Both the position numbers and the translations under genes were made by a program. The notes under the pieces are model-generated. The model did no database searches. It worked only from the letters and a program-made list of their open reading frames with translations, and had not been told where the DNA came from. From Desulfogranum japonicum DSM 18378 (GTDB lineage: Bacteria; Desulfobacterota; Desulfobulbia; Desulfobulbales; Desulfobulbaceae): 64,000 bases of DNA. The DNA lies in assembly GCF_000429945.1 (NCBI RefSeq), contig NZ_AUCV01000001.1:388847-452846 (forward strand). The letters run 5' to 3'. Shown piece after piece: positions 52,432 through 60,818 of this stretch (position 1 is its first letter; each line of letters starts with the position of its first letter).

Positions 52432-53373
52432 ATGCAACGATTTAAAAGGATACTCTATCTTCAAAGTACAGATGATACCAGGTTTGAAGAACAGGTTCTG
52501 GATAAGCTGATCTCTTTGGCAAAAGCAAACATAGCTGAAGTAACTGTAGTTAATGTGTTCGAAGATTCTTTTATCGAACATGTCGGAAGAGCGTTGTATC
52601 CTCATTCAAATGAGTTGTTGGGTTTCATAAGAGAAAAGAAACAGCAACGTCTCGATCATGCTGTTTCTGTTCTATCTGATGCTGGTGTTCAGGTACGGGG
52701 AGAATTATTTCAAGGTACCATGTTTGTTGAAGTTATTCGTGAAGTTTTGCGAAATCAGCAACAGCTTGTTGTGAAAGTGCGGGATCCTTTCGATAACCAT
52801 GATGCGGTAGCCATGCATCTTTTTCGTAAGTGTCCCTGTCCTGTGTGGATCATCAATGGTGAACAGTTCGATGGCTTTCGTGTTTGTCTGGGTGCTCTTG
52901 ATTTGGGATCTACTCGAGAAGAAACCATAGACTTAAATCGAAAAATCGTAGAGTTGACGTGTTCCATGGCCGAGCGAATGAAAGGGAATGCATATTTTGT
53001 TCATGCCTGGGAGCTTGAGCATGAAGTTATGCTGAGGGGGCCTCGCTTTAATTATGGAGAAGACAAGCTTGCGGATATGAAGAAATCTTTACAGAAAACT
53101 CTTGTGAAGAATTTTGATGCCCTGACTGCCGGCCTGGAATTTCATGTACCCTCAGAACGTGTCCATCTTGTTGAAGGAGACGTGAAGCCCGTGGTGCATC
53201 ATATTTTACAGCAGGTGGGAGCAGATTTGTTGATTATGGGATCTGTGGCACGCACCGGTTTACCGGGATTGTTGATCGGCAATAGCGCGGAAACAATTTT
53301 GTCTGAGGTACGGTGCAGTATATTGGCCGTGAAGCCTGATGGATTTATTTCTCCAATTTCTCTTACAACATGA
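52432..53373 (+). CDS. Tandem universal stress protein
   Basis: 313 aa containing two Usp domains. The C-terminal one ends with the ATP-binding pattern LLIMGSVARTGLPGLLIGNS, i.e. GxxxxGxxG then xxGNxA-type. The ATG at 52432 has a GGAAGGA ribosome-binding site and is preferred over an 27-residue upstream extension. This layout resembles UspE. The start of the next gene overlaps its stop (ATGA), coupling it to the PsiE-like protein. Role: tolerance of starvation or redox stress, without a known specific target. Confidence 0.85.
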   Translation: MQRFKRILYLQSTDDTRFEEQVLDKLISLAKANIAEVTVVNVFEDSFIEHVGRALYPHSNELLGFIREKKQQRLDHAVSVLSDAGVQVRGELFQGTMFVEVIREVLRNQQQLVVKVRDPFDNHDAVAMHLFRKCPCPVWIINGEQFDGFRVCLGALDLGSTREETIDLNRKIVELTCSMAERMKGNAYFVHAWELEHEVMLRGPRFNYGEDKLADMKKSLQKTLVKNFDALTAGLEFHVPSERVHLVEGDVKPVVHHILQQVGADLLIMGSVARTGLPGLLIGNSAETILSEVRCSILAVKPDGFISPISLTT

Positions 53374-53822
53374 AGAATTTGAATAGAAAACAGGATGTAT
53401 TTCTATGGGGGCTCAAACTTTGTATCCATAGCTGCCTGAAATTGCTGAGCCTGCTGATGGTACTGGTTATTTTTTTTGGTGTGCTTGACGTGGCTTTTAT
53501 GATTTACCAGCGGTTATCGGCACCGCCACGTTTTGTTCTCAGTATCGGTGATGTCTTGGCAACCTTTGGAGCTTTTATGGTGGTACTGATAGCCATAGAG
53601 ATTTTTCAAAACATCATTCTTTATCTGCGCGATAATGTAATACATGTGAAAATTGTCCTGGCAACTGCCCTTATGGCAATTGCCAGGAAAGTGATCATAC
53701 TCGATTATGATCAACTGGAGCCGTTATATATTTTTGCCAGCGGAATGGTTCTTTTGGCCACAGGAATTACCTATTATCTTGTCCATAAAATTCCTGATGA
53801 CTTTCATGATGAGGCTCCTTGA
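53370..53822 (+). CDS. PsiE-like inner membrane protein
   Basis: 150 aa with four predicted transmembrane helices (about residues 23-45, 55-78, 92-110, 117-137). The order and the LRDNVIHVKIVLATALMAIARK stretch are characteristic of the phosphate-starvation-inducible PsiE family. Its function is not known. It is co-translated with the universal stress gene, so the pair is probably one stress operon. It converges on the amino acid permease gene. Confidence 0.8.
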   Translation: MKNLNRKQDVFLWGLKLCIHSCLKLLSLLMVLVIFFGVLDVAFMIYQRLSAPPRFVLSIGDVLATFGAFMVVLIAIEIFQNIILYLRDNVIHVKIVLATALMAIARKVIILDYDQLEPLYIFASGMVLLATGITYYLVHKIPDDFHDEAP

Positions 53823-53847
53823 TTCCGCGACGATTGAAAAGTTTATT

Positions 53848-55623
53848 TTACATGGAGAGTCTTACAGTTTCCGGGCTTATTCTACGTTCCAGTCTGCCAG
53901 CATACAGACTTATTGAATAGCAGCAGATAAAGTAAAGTACAGCAATAGTCGTATAAATTTCAAAAGGGTAGAGCATCAGACGATTATTGATGGAATAGGC
54001 TGCTGTGGTGAGCTCCATGACACCTATAATATAGGCCAGGGAGGTATCCTTAAAAGCTGCTATAAACATGCCGACAAGGGCTGGCAGCATCTGCTTCAAT
54101 GCTTGGGGTAAAATAATCCTGCGCATGGTTTGCATGTAATTCAAACCAGTTGACTTGGCTGCCTCCAGCTGGCCTGGAGGAAGATTTTCTATGCCACTGC
54201 GTACGATTTCCGCAATATACGCTCCAAAAAAGACCGTCATGGCCACCACGGCACTCCAGAATACATCTAACTGGAGTTTAAACATGGGTGGAACAAAAAA
54301 ATACACCCAGAAAATGACCATGATGAGAGGGTTGCCACGTATCAGTTCGATGTAGAGGAGGGCGGGAAAACGAAAAATCCGATTTTTTGCCGTTCGTCCC
54401 ACACCGACTATCAGGCCTATGAAAAAGCTGACCGTGATACAGAAAATGGCCATGAGCAGAGACATGGAAAGACCACCGAGTCCGGCAAATGTTTCCGTAC
54501 TGCCTCCGTTGGGAAAACGCCAGATCAAAAGAGCCTGAATATTGTCCTTGATAATGGCAAAGTTGAAGCCAAGTAAACCCCGTACAGCCTGAACGACCAG
54601 GGCGAGGAGAAAAAGAAGGAACAGCACCTTGGCGCAGACTCGTATCACCAGCCAGATCTTAGAGGCTGCGAGATGAAGCAGGTATTGACTGCGGGTCAGT
54701 GTGCGTTGGCGTGATGAACCTGAGGCAAACCGATCAAGCAGCAGGGATAATGTGTGAAAAATCAGCTCCAGAGGCGCAAAAAACAACTCTGCAAAACGCT
54801 GTATTATCGTTTTGTTACGTTTGCTGGCTATTTTGAGTCTGGCATTGACCAGGTTGAGTAACCCGGCAATACACAGAGACAGGGCAAGGTAAATGCCAGT
54901 TGCGGCTGCAGTTGCTTCGAAACCACTGTAGGTCAGGGCTTCAACCTCCTGGGCAGACCAGCAGACTTCTGCAACCCCTACTGTCATAGCCAGCGATGAG
55001 TTTTTCATGTTGTTGAGAAATTCGCTGCCCAGTGGAGGAATGATCTCTCTGAATGCAAGGGGGAGAATGATTTTTCTCAGTGATTGTCCGTAGGTCATGC
55101 CTGAGGAATAGGATGCCTCAAGCAATCCTGTTGGCACAGACTGTATACCTGCACGAATGATTTCCGCCATAAACGCACTGGTATACATGCCCAATCCGAT
55201 GGTAGCCACCCAGAATTCGTATTGCAGACTGAAGAGGAATTGTTTGACTTCCTGGGGAAGAGCCGCAGGCAGTGCAAAATTCCAGAAGAACAGTTGCACC
55301 AGTAATGGGGTGTTGCGAAACAGCTCTATATAGGCTGTGGCAAACAGGTATACCGGCTTGAAACGGGAAAGCCTGGCCAGTCCAAACAATGTACCGAGGC
55401 TCAGGGCAATGACTGCTGAGTAGAGTGAAATGGTAACTGTCAGTTTGAGGCCATGGAGCAGGAGTTCTCCCATATGTCCATATTCTGTTTCACTGACCAG
55501 TACGGACCAGTTAAAGTCATAATCAAAGTGAAACCAAAAGGTAAAATACAGCCCTGTCAGGAAGAGTAGAAGAAATAAGACAAGGTACTGAAACCAAAGT
55601 TTGTCAAAGGTATGTCGAAACAT
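53848..55623 (-). CDS. Fused double-domain polar amino acid ABC permease
   Basis: 591 aa that joins two HisM/GltJ-type permease domains in one chain. Both halves contain the conserved transport loop: EIIRAGIQSVPTGLLEASYS..GMTYGQSLRKIILP in the first and EIVRSGIENLPPGQLEAAKS..GLNYMQTMRRIILP in the second. GltJ/GltK or HisQ/HisM are separate proteins elsewhere, so this is a natural fusion. It lacks a ribosome-binding site, and a terminator-like palindrome ends 14 bp upstream, so it may depend on read-through from the binding protein gene. Confidence 0.88.
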   Translation of the reverse strand: MFRHTFDKLWFQYLVLFLLLFLTGLYFTFWFHFDYDFNWSVLVSETEYGHMGELLLHGLKLTVTISLYSAVIALSLGTLFGLARLSRFKPVYLFATAYIELFRNTPLLVQLFFWNFALPAALPQEVKQFLFSLQYEFWVATIGLGMYTSAFMAEIIRAGIQSVPTGLLEASYSSGMTYGQSLRKIILPLAFREIIPPLGSEFLNNMKNSSLAMTVGVAEVCWSAQEVEALTYSGFEATAAATGIYLALSLCIAGLLNLVNARLKIASKRNKTIIQRFAELFFAPLELIFHTLSLLLDRFASGSSRQRTLTRSQYLLHLAASKIWLVIRVCAKVLFLLFLLALVVQAVRGLLGFNFAIIKDNIQALLIWRFPNGGSTETFAGLGGLSMSLLMAIFCITVSFFIGLIVGVGRTAKNRIFRFPALLYIELIRGNPLIMVIFWVYFFVPPMFKLQLDVFWSAVVAMTVFFGAYIAEIVRSGIENLPPGQLEAAKSTGLNYMQTMRRIILPQALKQMLPALVGMFIAAFKDTSLAYIIGVMELTTAAYSINNRLMLYPFEIYTTIAVLYFICCYSISLYAGRLERRISPETVRLSM

Positions 55624-55636
55624 GGCGAAAAAAAGA

Positions 55637-55660
55637 ACCTTCCAGGAATTCCTGGAAGGT
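55637..55660 (-). terminator. 24-bp palindrome/terminator before the permease
   Basis: Perfect 24-bp palindrome beginning ACCTTCCAGGAA, followed on the minus strand by a near-continuous run of Ts. It would end transcripts of the binding protein gene and reduce read-through into the permease. Confidence 0.8.
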
Positions 55661-55768
55661 CTGTTGGAGTTGTTTATATGTCGGGACAGCAGTTTCTGAA
55701 TGCATTATTTGTGTACGCAACTGAAAAGCCTGCTGTTCCTTTGTGGGTTGAGCCTGAAAAAATACCTG

Positions 55769-56596
55769 TTAAGGCCACATCTCTATTTTTTCGGTCATAG
55801 GAAATGGAGTCTCGGTGTCCGGGCCAAACCATTTATTGTAAATCTCCATGTAGGTTCCGTCTTTCCATATATCCTGAATGGCGAAATTTATCGCATCGCG
55901 CCAGGCACTGTCATCCGCTGGCAGGCCAACGCCGTAAGGCTCATCGGAAATGAATTCACCAACCAGTTCATACTTCCCCGGTTCCTTGCTAGCCAGTGCT
56001 ATGAGCAGGGTGGAGTCGGTACTGATTGCCTGAACCCGCCCCGAACGTAGGGCCTCAAACATTTCAACTTCGTTCTGGTATCCAGTGACCTGTGGATTGC
56101 TGTCACCTAATTTTTTCAGGTAAGCCTTGGCATTTACAATGGAAGTCGTTCCCTGCATTGAGCCGACTTTTTTTCCTGCCAGATCTTTGGCTTCTTTGAT
56201 GGTGCCTGCAGGTGCGAGGAATTTTTGGCCATCAAAAAAATACGTGATGGAAAAATCAATTTTTTCATCGCGAACTCTTTTGTGAGTCATATTGGCGAGA
56301 ACCATATCCACCTTTGGTGGGTTGGTCTGCACAAAAGAGACTCTTGTTTTATTGTTTACAACAACTGGTTCGAAATCCACGCCAAGACGCTTGGCAATCT
56401 CCCTGGCCATATCCATGTCAAAGCCAACCCATTCATTGTTGGCATCGATAAAACCAAAGGGTTTACCTTTATTACTGATACCTGCTTTGACAGTCTTGTC
56501 CTTCATTACCCTGTCATAGGTTGGGCCTGCCATTGAAAAATTTGCGGCAACAACGACCAGCAGCGTTGAGAAGAGAGCAACTTTCAAGTATTTCAT
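55769..56596 (-). CDS. Polar amino acid-binding periplasmic protein
   Basis: 275 aa with a cleavable signal peptide (about residues 1-23, ANFSMAG). The mature protein is of the family 3 SBP type: KTVKAGISNKGKPFGFID, VGFDMDMAREIAKRLG, and the loop VDMVLANMTHKRVRDEKIDFS. Close relatives bind glutamate, aspartate or glutamine. It works with the permease and ATPase on both sides in the same direction. A GGAG ribosome-binding site precedes the start. Strong hairpins on both sides suggest its mRNA is kept more abundant than its neighbours. Confidence 0.9.
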   Translation of the reverse strand: MKYLKVALFSTLLVVVAANFSMAGPTYDRVMKDKTVKAGISNKGKPFGFIDANNEWVGFDMDMAREIAKRLGVDFEPVVVNNKTRVSFVQTNPPKVDMVLANMTHKRVRDEKIDFSITYFFDGQKFLAPAGTIKEAKDLAGKKVGSMQGTTSIVNAKAYLKKLGDSNPQVTGYQNEVEMFEALRSGRVQAISTDSTLLIALASKEPGKYELVGEFISDEPYGVGLPADDSAWRDAINFAIQDIWKDGTYMEIYNKWFGPDTETPFPMTEKIEMWP

Positions 56597-56631
56597 TGTT
56601 TTTCTCCTTGGTGGTACATGCAGGTTGAGGA

Positions 56632-56658
56632 CTTGGCGTACTTACCGGGTACGCCAAG
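56632..56658 (-). terminator. Hairpin between the ATPase and binding protein genes
   Basis: Perfect 10-bp arms (CTTGGCGTAC, 56632-56641, with 56649-56658) around a 7-nt loop. There is no T-run, so it may protect the downstream mRNA or attenuate. Confidence 0.5.
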
Positions 56659-56782
56659 GCCGTGATGGATAGCCTGCCCGAAAAGAGCATCCATAGCCAA
56701 AATTGGCACACTGTAACCCCGTATTGGGCAGCAAGGGCTGATGCGGGCAATCCGGATTTCGGGCCGGGCATGACTCAGGCCA

Positions 56783-57526
56783 TCAATGGCTGAGAATCTT
56801 ACTTAAAAAATCCTTGGTTCTCTGGTTGGTAGGCTGAGTGAAAAATAATTCCGGTGTGTTTTCTTCCACCAGAAGTCCTCCGTCCATAAAAATTACCCGG
56901 TCAGCCACTTCACGGGCAAATCCCATTTCATGGGTAACACAGACCATGGTGATACCCTCCTGGGCAAGTGATTTCATGACGTCAAGAACTTCATTGATCA
57001 TTTCCGGGTCCAGTGCACTGGTTGGTTCGTCAAATAGCATTATCTGGGGTTGCATGGCCAGGCCCCTTGCTATGGCTACACGCTGTTGCTGTCCCCCTGA
57101 GAGTTGTGAGGGATAGAAATGGGCTTTGTCCGGAATGTTGACTTTATTAAGCAGGTCCATGGCGATTCGGGTGGCTTCCTTTTTAGCCATACGTCGCACA
57201 AGCGTGGGCGCCAATGTGATGTTTTCCAGAACCGTCATGTGAGGGTACAGGTTGAATTGCTGAAAAACAAACCCTACCTCTGCACGAAGATGTGTCATGT
57301 TGGTTCGAGGATCATTTACATCCATACCGTCAACGATAATAGTTCCAGCCTGAATGGGTTCAAGGCGATTAATACAACGGATGAGTGTACTTTTTCCCGA
57401 TCCTGATGGACCGCAAATAACGACCACCTCACCTTTATCAATGGTCAGGTTGAGGTCTGTGAGCACTTGAAAATCGCCGAACCATTTACTGACATTTTCA
57501 AAGCGTATAATTGTTTCCTTGGTCAT
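56783..57526 (-). CDS. Polar amino acid ABC transporter ATPase (GlnQ-like)
   Basis: 247 aa ABC ATPase: Walker [11 protein letters not shown]-loop [15 protein letters not shown], signature [16 protein letters not shown], Walker [13 protein letters not shown], and the switch histidine in CVTHEMGFA. This is the GlnQ/HisP group. It is the first gene of the amino acid transport operon. An imperfect dyad CTGTATACACTGTGTACAG (57561-57579) lies 35-53 bp upstream of its start and may be a control site. Confidence 0.92.
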   Translation of the reverse strand: MTKETIIRFENVSKWFGDFQVLTDLNLTIDKGEVVVICGPSGSGKSTLIRCINRLEPIQAGTIIVDGMDVNDPRTNMTHLRAEVGFVFQQFNLYPHMTVLENITLAPTLVRRMAKKEATRIAMDLLNKVNIPDKAHFYPSQLSGGQQQRVAIARGLAMQPQIMLFDEPTSALDPEMINEVLDVMKSLAQEGITMVCVTHEMGFAREVADRVIFMDGGLLVEENTPELFFTQPTNQRTKDFLSKILSH

Positions 57527-57644
57527 GGGGTTTCTATTGTTATGCTTGTCAGAGAATAATCTGTATACACTGTGTACAGGCTTCTACTCACAAGGGGATT
57601 GCATGGATAACTGCCGGTACCGATAATACAACAGCATAGTCTGT

Positions 57645-59051
57645 TCATGAAACAGGTGCAATTGTTTGTTTGTCTGCTTTTCCCGCTGTAAAAAAGGTGG
57701 CGTGCAGGGCATGGATACCTTTGTGCAGATCTTCCTGTTTGAGCAAAAAGTAGAGCGCTGCCTTGGAAGGTCCAAAAGATATCATTTCCACGTTAATTCC
57801 CTGTTCGGCAATTGCCGAGAAGCAACGTGCCGCCACTCCTTTGCTGGAAGACAGTCCTTCGCCGACAATGGCAAGGAGAACAAGCTCCCGTTCCTTTTCC
57901 AGTGCCCTGTAAGGTACAGGCCGGATTTTTTCCAGGGTTGCATAGGCCTCGTCAATATCTTTTTTGGAAAAAAGAAAGCTGATGCAGGTCTGTGTAGCCA
58001 CCACTGACCTGATATTCAGACCTGCATCGGTGAGTGCGCTGGCAACAATGGAGAGAATGCCCGGTCTATAGCCAACTCCAGAAGCGTGCACCTTGAGAAT
58101 ACTGACGTCATCGGTATAGGTGATACTTTTTATGACAAGGTCAGATTGTTCGGATTTCTCACTGATTATCGTCCCCTGGGCATCGGGGTTCAGCGTGTTT
58201 TTTATTACAATCTCAATGTTACGCTGGCGAACGGGTTCCACGGTCCGTGGATGGAGAATGGATGCTCCGAAATAGGAAAGTTCAGCACATTCTTCATAGG
58301 AAAGACGATTGATAAAGGCGGCCTGGGGAACAAATTTTGGATTTGCTGTCATGAAGCCGTCCACATCCTTCCAAATTTCAAGCAAATCTGCTGACAGCGC
58401 CGCTGCAACTGCTGCTGCCGCATAATCACTGCCCCCGCGACCAAAAGTAGTGATTTCCCCTTTGAGGCTTATCCCGTAAAACCCAGGGATAAATATCATG
58501 TCATATGTCTGCAGTGCGGGTTTCAGGGTAGAGTTGAGAGATTCCGTGGCAGCTGGCAGGTCAATGGTGGCATCCCCGAATTTGCCATCCGTGTATAATC
58601 CCATAGTCTGAGGTGTCATGGAAGCCGCAGCGACTCCAAGAGACTGTAATGTCCAGGAGAGGAGAAGAGCTGAAAAGCGTTCACCCATGCAGCTTATGGC
58701 ATCTTTCATTTTCGGAGTGAGTTCACCTGTGAAGTTGAGGCCGTAATAATAGCGCTCAAGCTGTTTCATAGCTCCAGACAAATCTTGGTGAAAACCCTGG
58801 ATGCACGATTCCGACTTCATGATGAACCTGGCGACAGACAGGTGCAGGCGAAGGAGTACCTCAATGTGAGGCATGATTTTTTCTTCGTCTTGCAGCGCTT
58901 TCTGTATGCCGTCTATCAGGATGTCCGTGACGCCGTAGAGGGCTGAAACAACTATAACATGCCCTTTGGCATGGGTGCTTGTAAGTTCAGTGATGTGACG
59001 GATGGTGGGAATTCCTTTCAGGCACCCTCCACCAATTTTAATAACTTTCAT
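57645..59051 (-). CDS. Aspartate kinase
   Basis: Phosphorylates aspartate in the first step to lysine, threonine and methionine. The 468-residue protein starts MKVIKIGGGCL (the K-x-GG motif) and has the catalytic TTFGRGGSDYAA, the VDGFMTANPKFVPQAAFI loop and two C-terminal ACT repeats for allosteric control (SILKVHASGVGYRPGILS, LVLLAIVGEGLSSSKGVA). The ATG at 59051 is preferred; a 29-residue upstream extension would run into the small repeat at 59131-59209. Stands alone, divergent from nifV. Confidence 0.9.
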   Translation of the reverse strand: MKVIKIGGGCLKGIPTIRHITELTSTHAKGHVIVVSALYGVTDILIDGIQKALQDEEKIMPHIEVLLRLHLSVARFIMKSESCIQGFHQDLSGAMKQLERYYYGLNFTGELTPKMKDAISCMGERFSALLLSWTLQSLGVAAASMTPQTMGLYTDGKFGDATIDLPAATESLNSTLKPALQTYDMIFIPGFYGISLKGEITTFGRGGSDYAAAAVAAALSADLLEIWKDVDGFMTANPKFVPQAAFINRLSYEECAELSYFGASILHPRTVEPVRQRNIEIVIKNTLNPDAQGTIISEKSEQSDLVIKSITYTDDVSILKVHASGVGYRPGILSIVASALTDAGLNIRSVVATQTCISFLFSKKDIDEAYATLEKIRPVPYRALEKERELVLLAIVGEGLSSSKGVAARCFSAIAEQGINVEMISFGPSKAALYFLLKQEDLHKGIHALHATFFTAGKADKQTIAPVS

Positions 59052-59130
59052 GTGGTCCAATGCTGATTGAATGTGACTGATTTGGTAATTGGTCACCAGG
59101 TGTTTAACTTTGCGTATCGCAGAGCTGGGC

Positions 59131-59209
59131 CTGGTCATACATGGCCGTTTTACAGTGTCGCTCCTCGCTTATCTGCTCTTGAACGAAGATCTCGTTTACG
59201 GCCAGACAC
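59131..59209. repeat. Second, shortened MITE-like copy
   Basis: About 79 bp related to the element at 1930-2095. It has the same order CTGCTCTTGAAC, AAGATC, GTTTACGG, CCAGACACT at one end and a recognisable but diverged other end (GGTCATACATGG). The middle of the element is missing, so it looks like an internally deleted copy. Confidence 0.5.
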
Positions 59210-59538
59210 TGCCATAGCCCGGAAGACTGTAGCATATCCAGGCCAAAGGTGGAAGCGGTGATGAAAATATTCACGGGCTGACAGGTGGAAATCTTTGTTG
59301 CAACTGATTGCAGGTGTCTATTTGCTCATGCAGGAAAGTGCTGATAACGATTTGTACTTTTTTGAAAACCGTGCCCTTTTCTGGTGGAAAGCCGGCAATT
59401 GATCCTGTGGGTACATAACAAGCTCATCGTATACGGTTAAACAGAACGCTCCTTGGCAATTGCCAATGGCAGTTGAAGTTGTGATGATTCTGGGATGATT
59501 TTTAATCAAGTTGGGAAAAAGAGCAGGTCTGGAGATTC

Positions 59539-59554
59539 TGGCTTTATTTTTGCA
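59539..59554 (+). promoter_or_regulatory. Sigma-54 promoter of nifV
   Basis: TGGCTTTATTTTTGCA has exact GG-N10-GC spacing and a perfect TTGCA -12 element, 57 bp upstream of the start codon. Confidence 0.65.
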
Positions 59555-59610
59555 TAATAATTAAAAATAAACGAAGAATTGCTGAAAAACGACAGGAAAA
59601 AATAAGAAAT

Positions 59611-60723
59611 ATGTACAAAATTGTCGATACCACGTTACGAGAAGGAGAGCAGACTCCAGGTGTTCAGTTCAGCCTGGAGCAGAAAAAGCAGATAGTGAGC
59701 TATCTGGCTCAAATAGGAGTGCATGAGGTTGAGCTGGGCATTGCTTCGCCTCTTTTCTCCTGTTTACCTGAGCTGATTACCTATACACATGCTCTGTATC
59801 CAGATCTGCCCTGTTCTCTCTGGTCCCGTTGTCGAGAGGAAGATATAAGATGTGCCGCCACCCTTGGAATACGTCGTGTTTCCCTGTCTATACCTGTTTC
59901 TGATCGACATATTGTCACCAAGCTCGGAAAAAACAGAGAGTGGGCTGAGCAGCATATGTTGGCAGGTATTTCTCTATGTATGTCCCTGGGGCTGGAAGTG
60001 GCAGTAGGTTTTGAAGACAGTTCAAGGGCCGGAACCGGGTTTTTGCAACATATGGCGCGTCAGGCTGAGCGAGCCGGAGCCTGGAGAATTCGACTCGCAG
60101 ACACTGTGGGAATTCTCTCTCCAGGTAAGGCGGGAGACATGGTTTCCTTGGTAGCCGGCTCACTGCAGAGGGCGGAAGTCGGTGTGCATACCCATAACGA
60201 TTTTGGGATGGCCACTGGTAATGCCATTGCAGCTTATGAGCATGGGGCGCTGTGGGCAGACGGTGCTATGCTTGGGCTTGGGGAGCGTACAGGATGTGCC
60301 CGCCTGGAAGAACTTGTTGCTTATCTCTCCCTGGTTTGCGAGCAACCTGGTTTTGAGGTAGGGGTGCTGAAAAGCTTTGCCAGGTATGTGGCGGAAGCCG
60401 CAAACGAACCGGTTCAGGCACGTCATCCTGTCTTGGGAGATGCGATTTTTGCCTGTGAAACCGGATTGCATCTCCAGGGGCTGTTTAAGGATCCGCAAAC
60501 GTATGAACCCTTTTCACCTGAACTGGTAGGCGCAGAGCGCAGGTTGATGATCGGGGCAAAGAGTGGGCGCAGTGCCATTCGTTTTCAAATGGATCGTTTA
60601 GGTGTAGATGTTGGAAATGACGATGCCATGGATAGATGTGTTGCCGCTGTGCGCGACGCTGCCAGAGCAAAAGGTGGCGCTCTCAGTGATGCTGAGTTGA
60701 TCGCTTTATGCCGTGTTCACTGA
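59611..60723 (+). CDS. nifV: Homocitrate synthase NifV
   Basis: Condenses acetyl-CoA and 2-oxoglutarate to homocitrate, the organic ligand of the FeMo cofactor. The alpha-isopropylmalate synthase-type TIM barrel is clear: DTTLREGEQTPGVQFS at the start, RLADTVGILSP, the metal ligands in VHTHNDFGMATGNA, and GLGERTGCARLEEL. At 370 aa it is typical for NifV and lacks the long regulatory domain of LeuA. Its sigma-54 promoter and the NifA gene 96 bp past its stop support a nif function. It ends in a bidirectional terminator. Confidence 0.93.
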   Translation: MYKIVDTTLREGEQTPGVQFSLEQKKQIVSYLAQIGVHEVELGIASPLFSCLPELITYTHALYPDLPCSLWSRCREEDIRCAATLGIRRVSLSIPVSDRHIVTKLGKNREWAEQHMLAGISLCMSLGLEVAVGFEDSSRAGTGFLQHMARQAERAGAWRIRLADTVGILSPGKAGDMVSLVAGSLQRAEVGVHTHNDFGMATGNAIAAYEHGALWADGAMLGLGERTGCARLEELVAYLSLVCEQPGFEVGVLKSFARYVAEAANEPVQARHPVLGDAIFACETGLHLQGLFKDPQTYEPFSPELVGAERRLMIGAKSGRSAIRFQMDRLGVDVGNDDAMDRCVAAVRDAARAKGGALSDAELIALCRVH

Positions 60724-60765
60724 TCCGCGGATGAGTTTTTTTGATGGGCTGTAAATCCATAACAC

Positions 60766-60796
60766 ACAAACAGCCTGCTGTGCGCAGGCTGTTTGT
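60766..60796. terminator. Bidirectional terminator between nifV and nifA
   Basis: Perfect 13-bp arms (60766-60778 and 60784-60796) with a 5-nt loop, T-rich on the plus side and A-rich arms, serving both convergent genes. Confidence 0.85.
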
Positions 60797-60818
60797 TTTG
60801 TATACGTTCAATCGGATT

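Larger units (their letters stand above)
59052..59610. promoter_or_regulatory. Divergent aspartate kinase/nifV control region
   Basis: Holds the second MITE-like copy (59131-59209), a perfect TTGGCAATTGCCAA palindrome (59453-59466) and the nifV sigma-54 promoter. The rest shows no gene. I did not find a TGT-N10-ACA NifA site here. Confidence 0.5.

Noticed and set aside
56514..56771. 85-codon minus-strand frame between the amino acid ATPase and binding protein genes
   Set aside because: It overlaps the start of the binding protein gene, contains the intergenic hairpin, and shows no family features.
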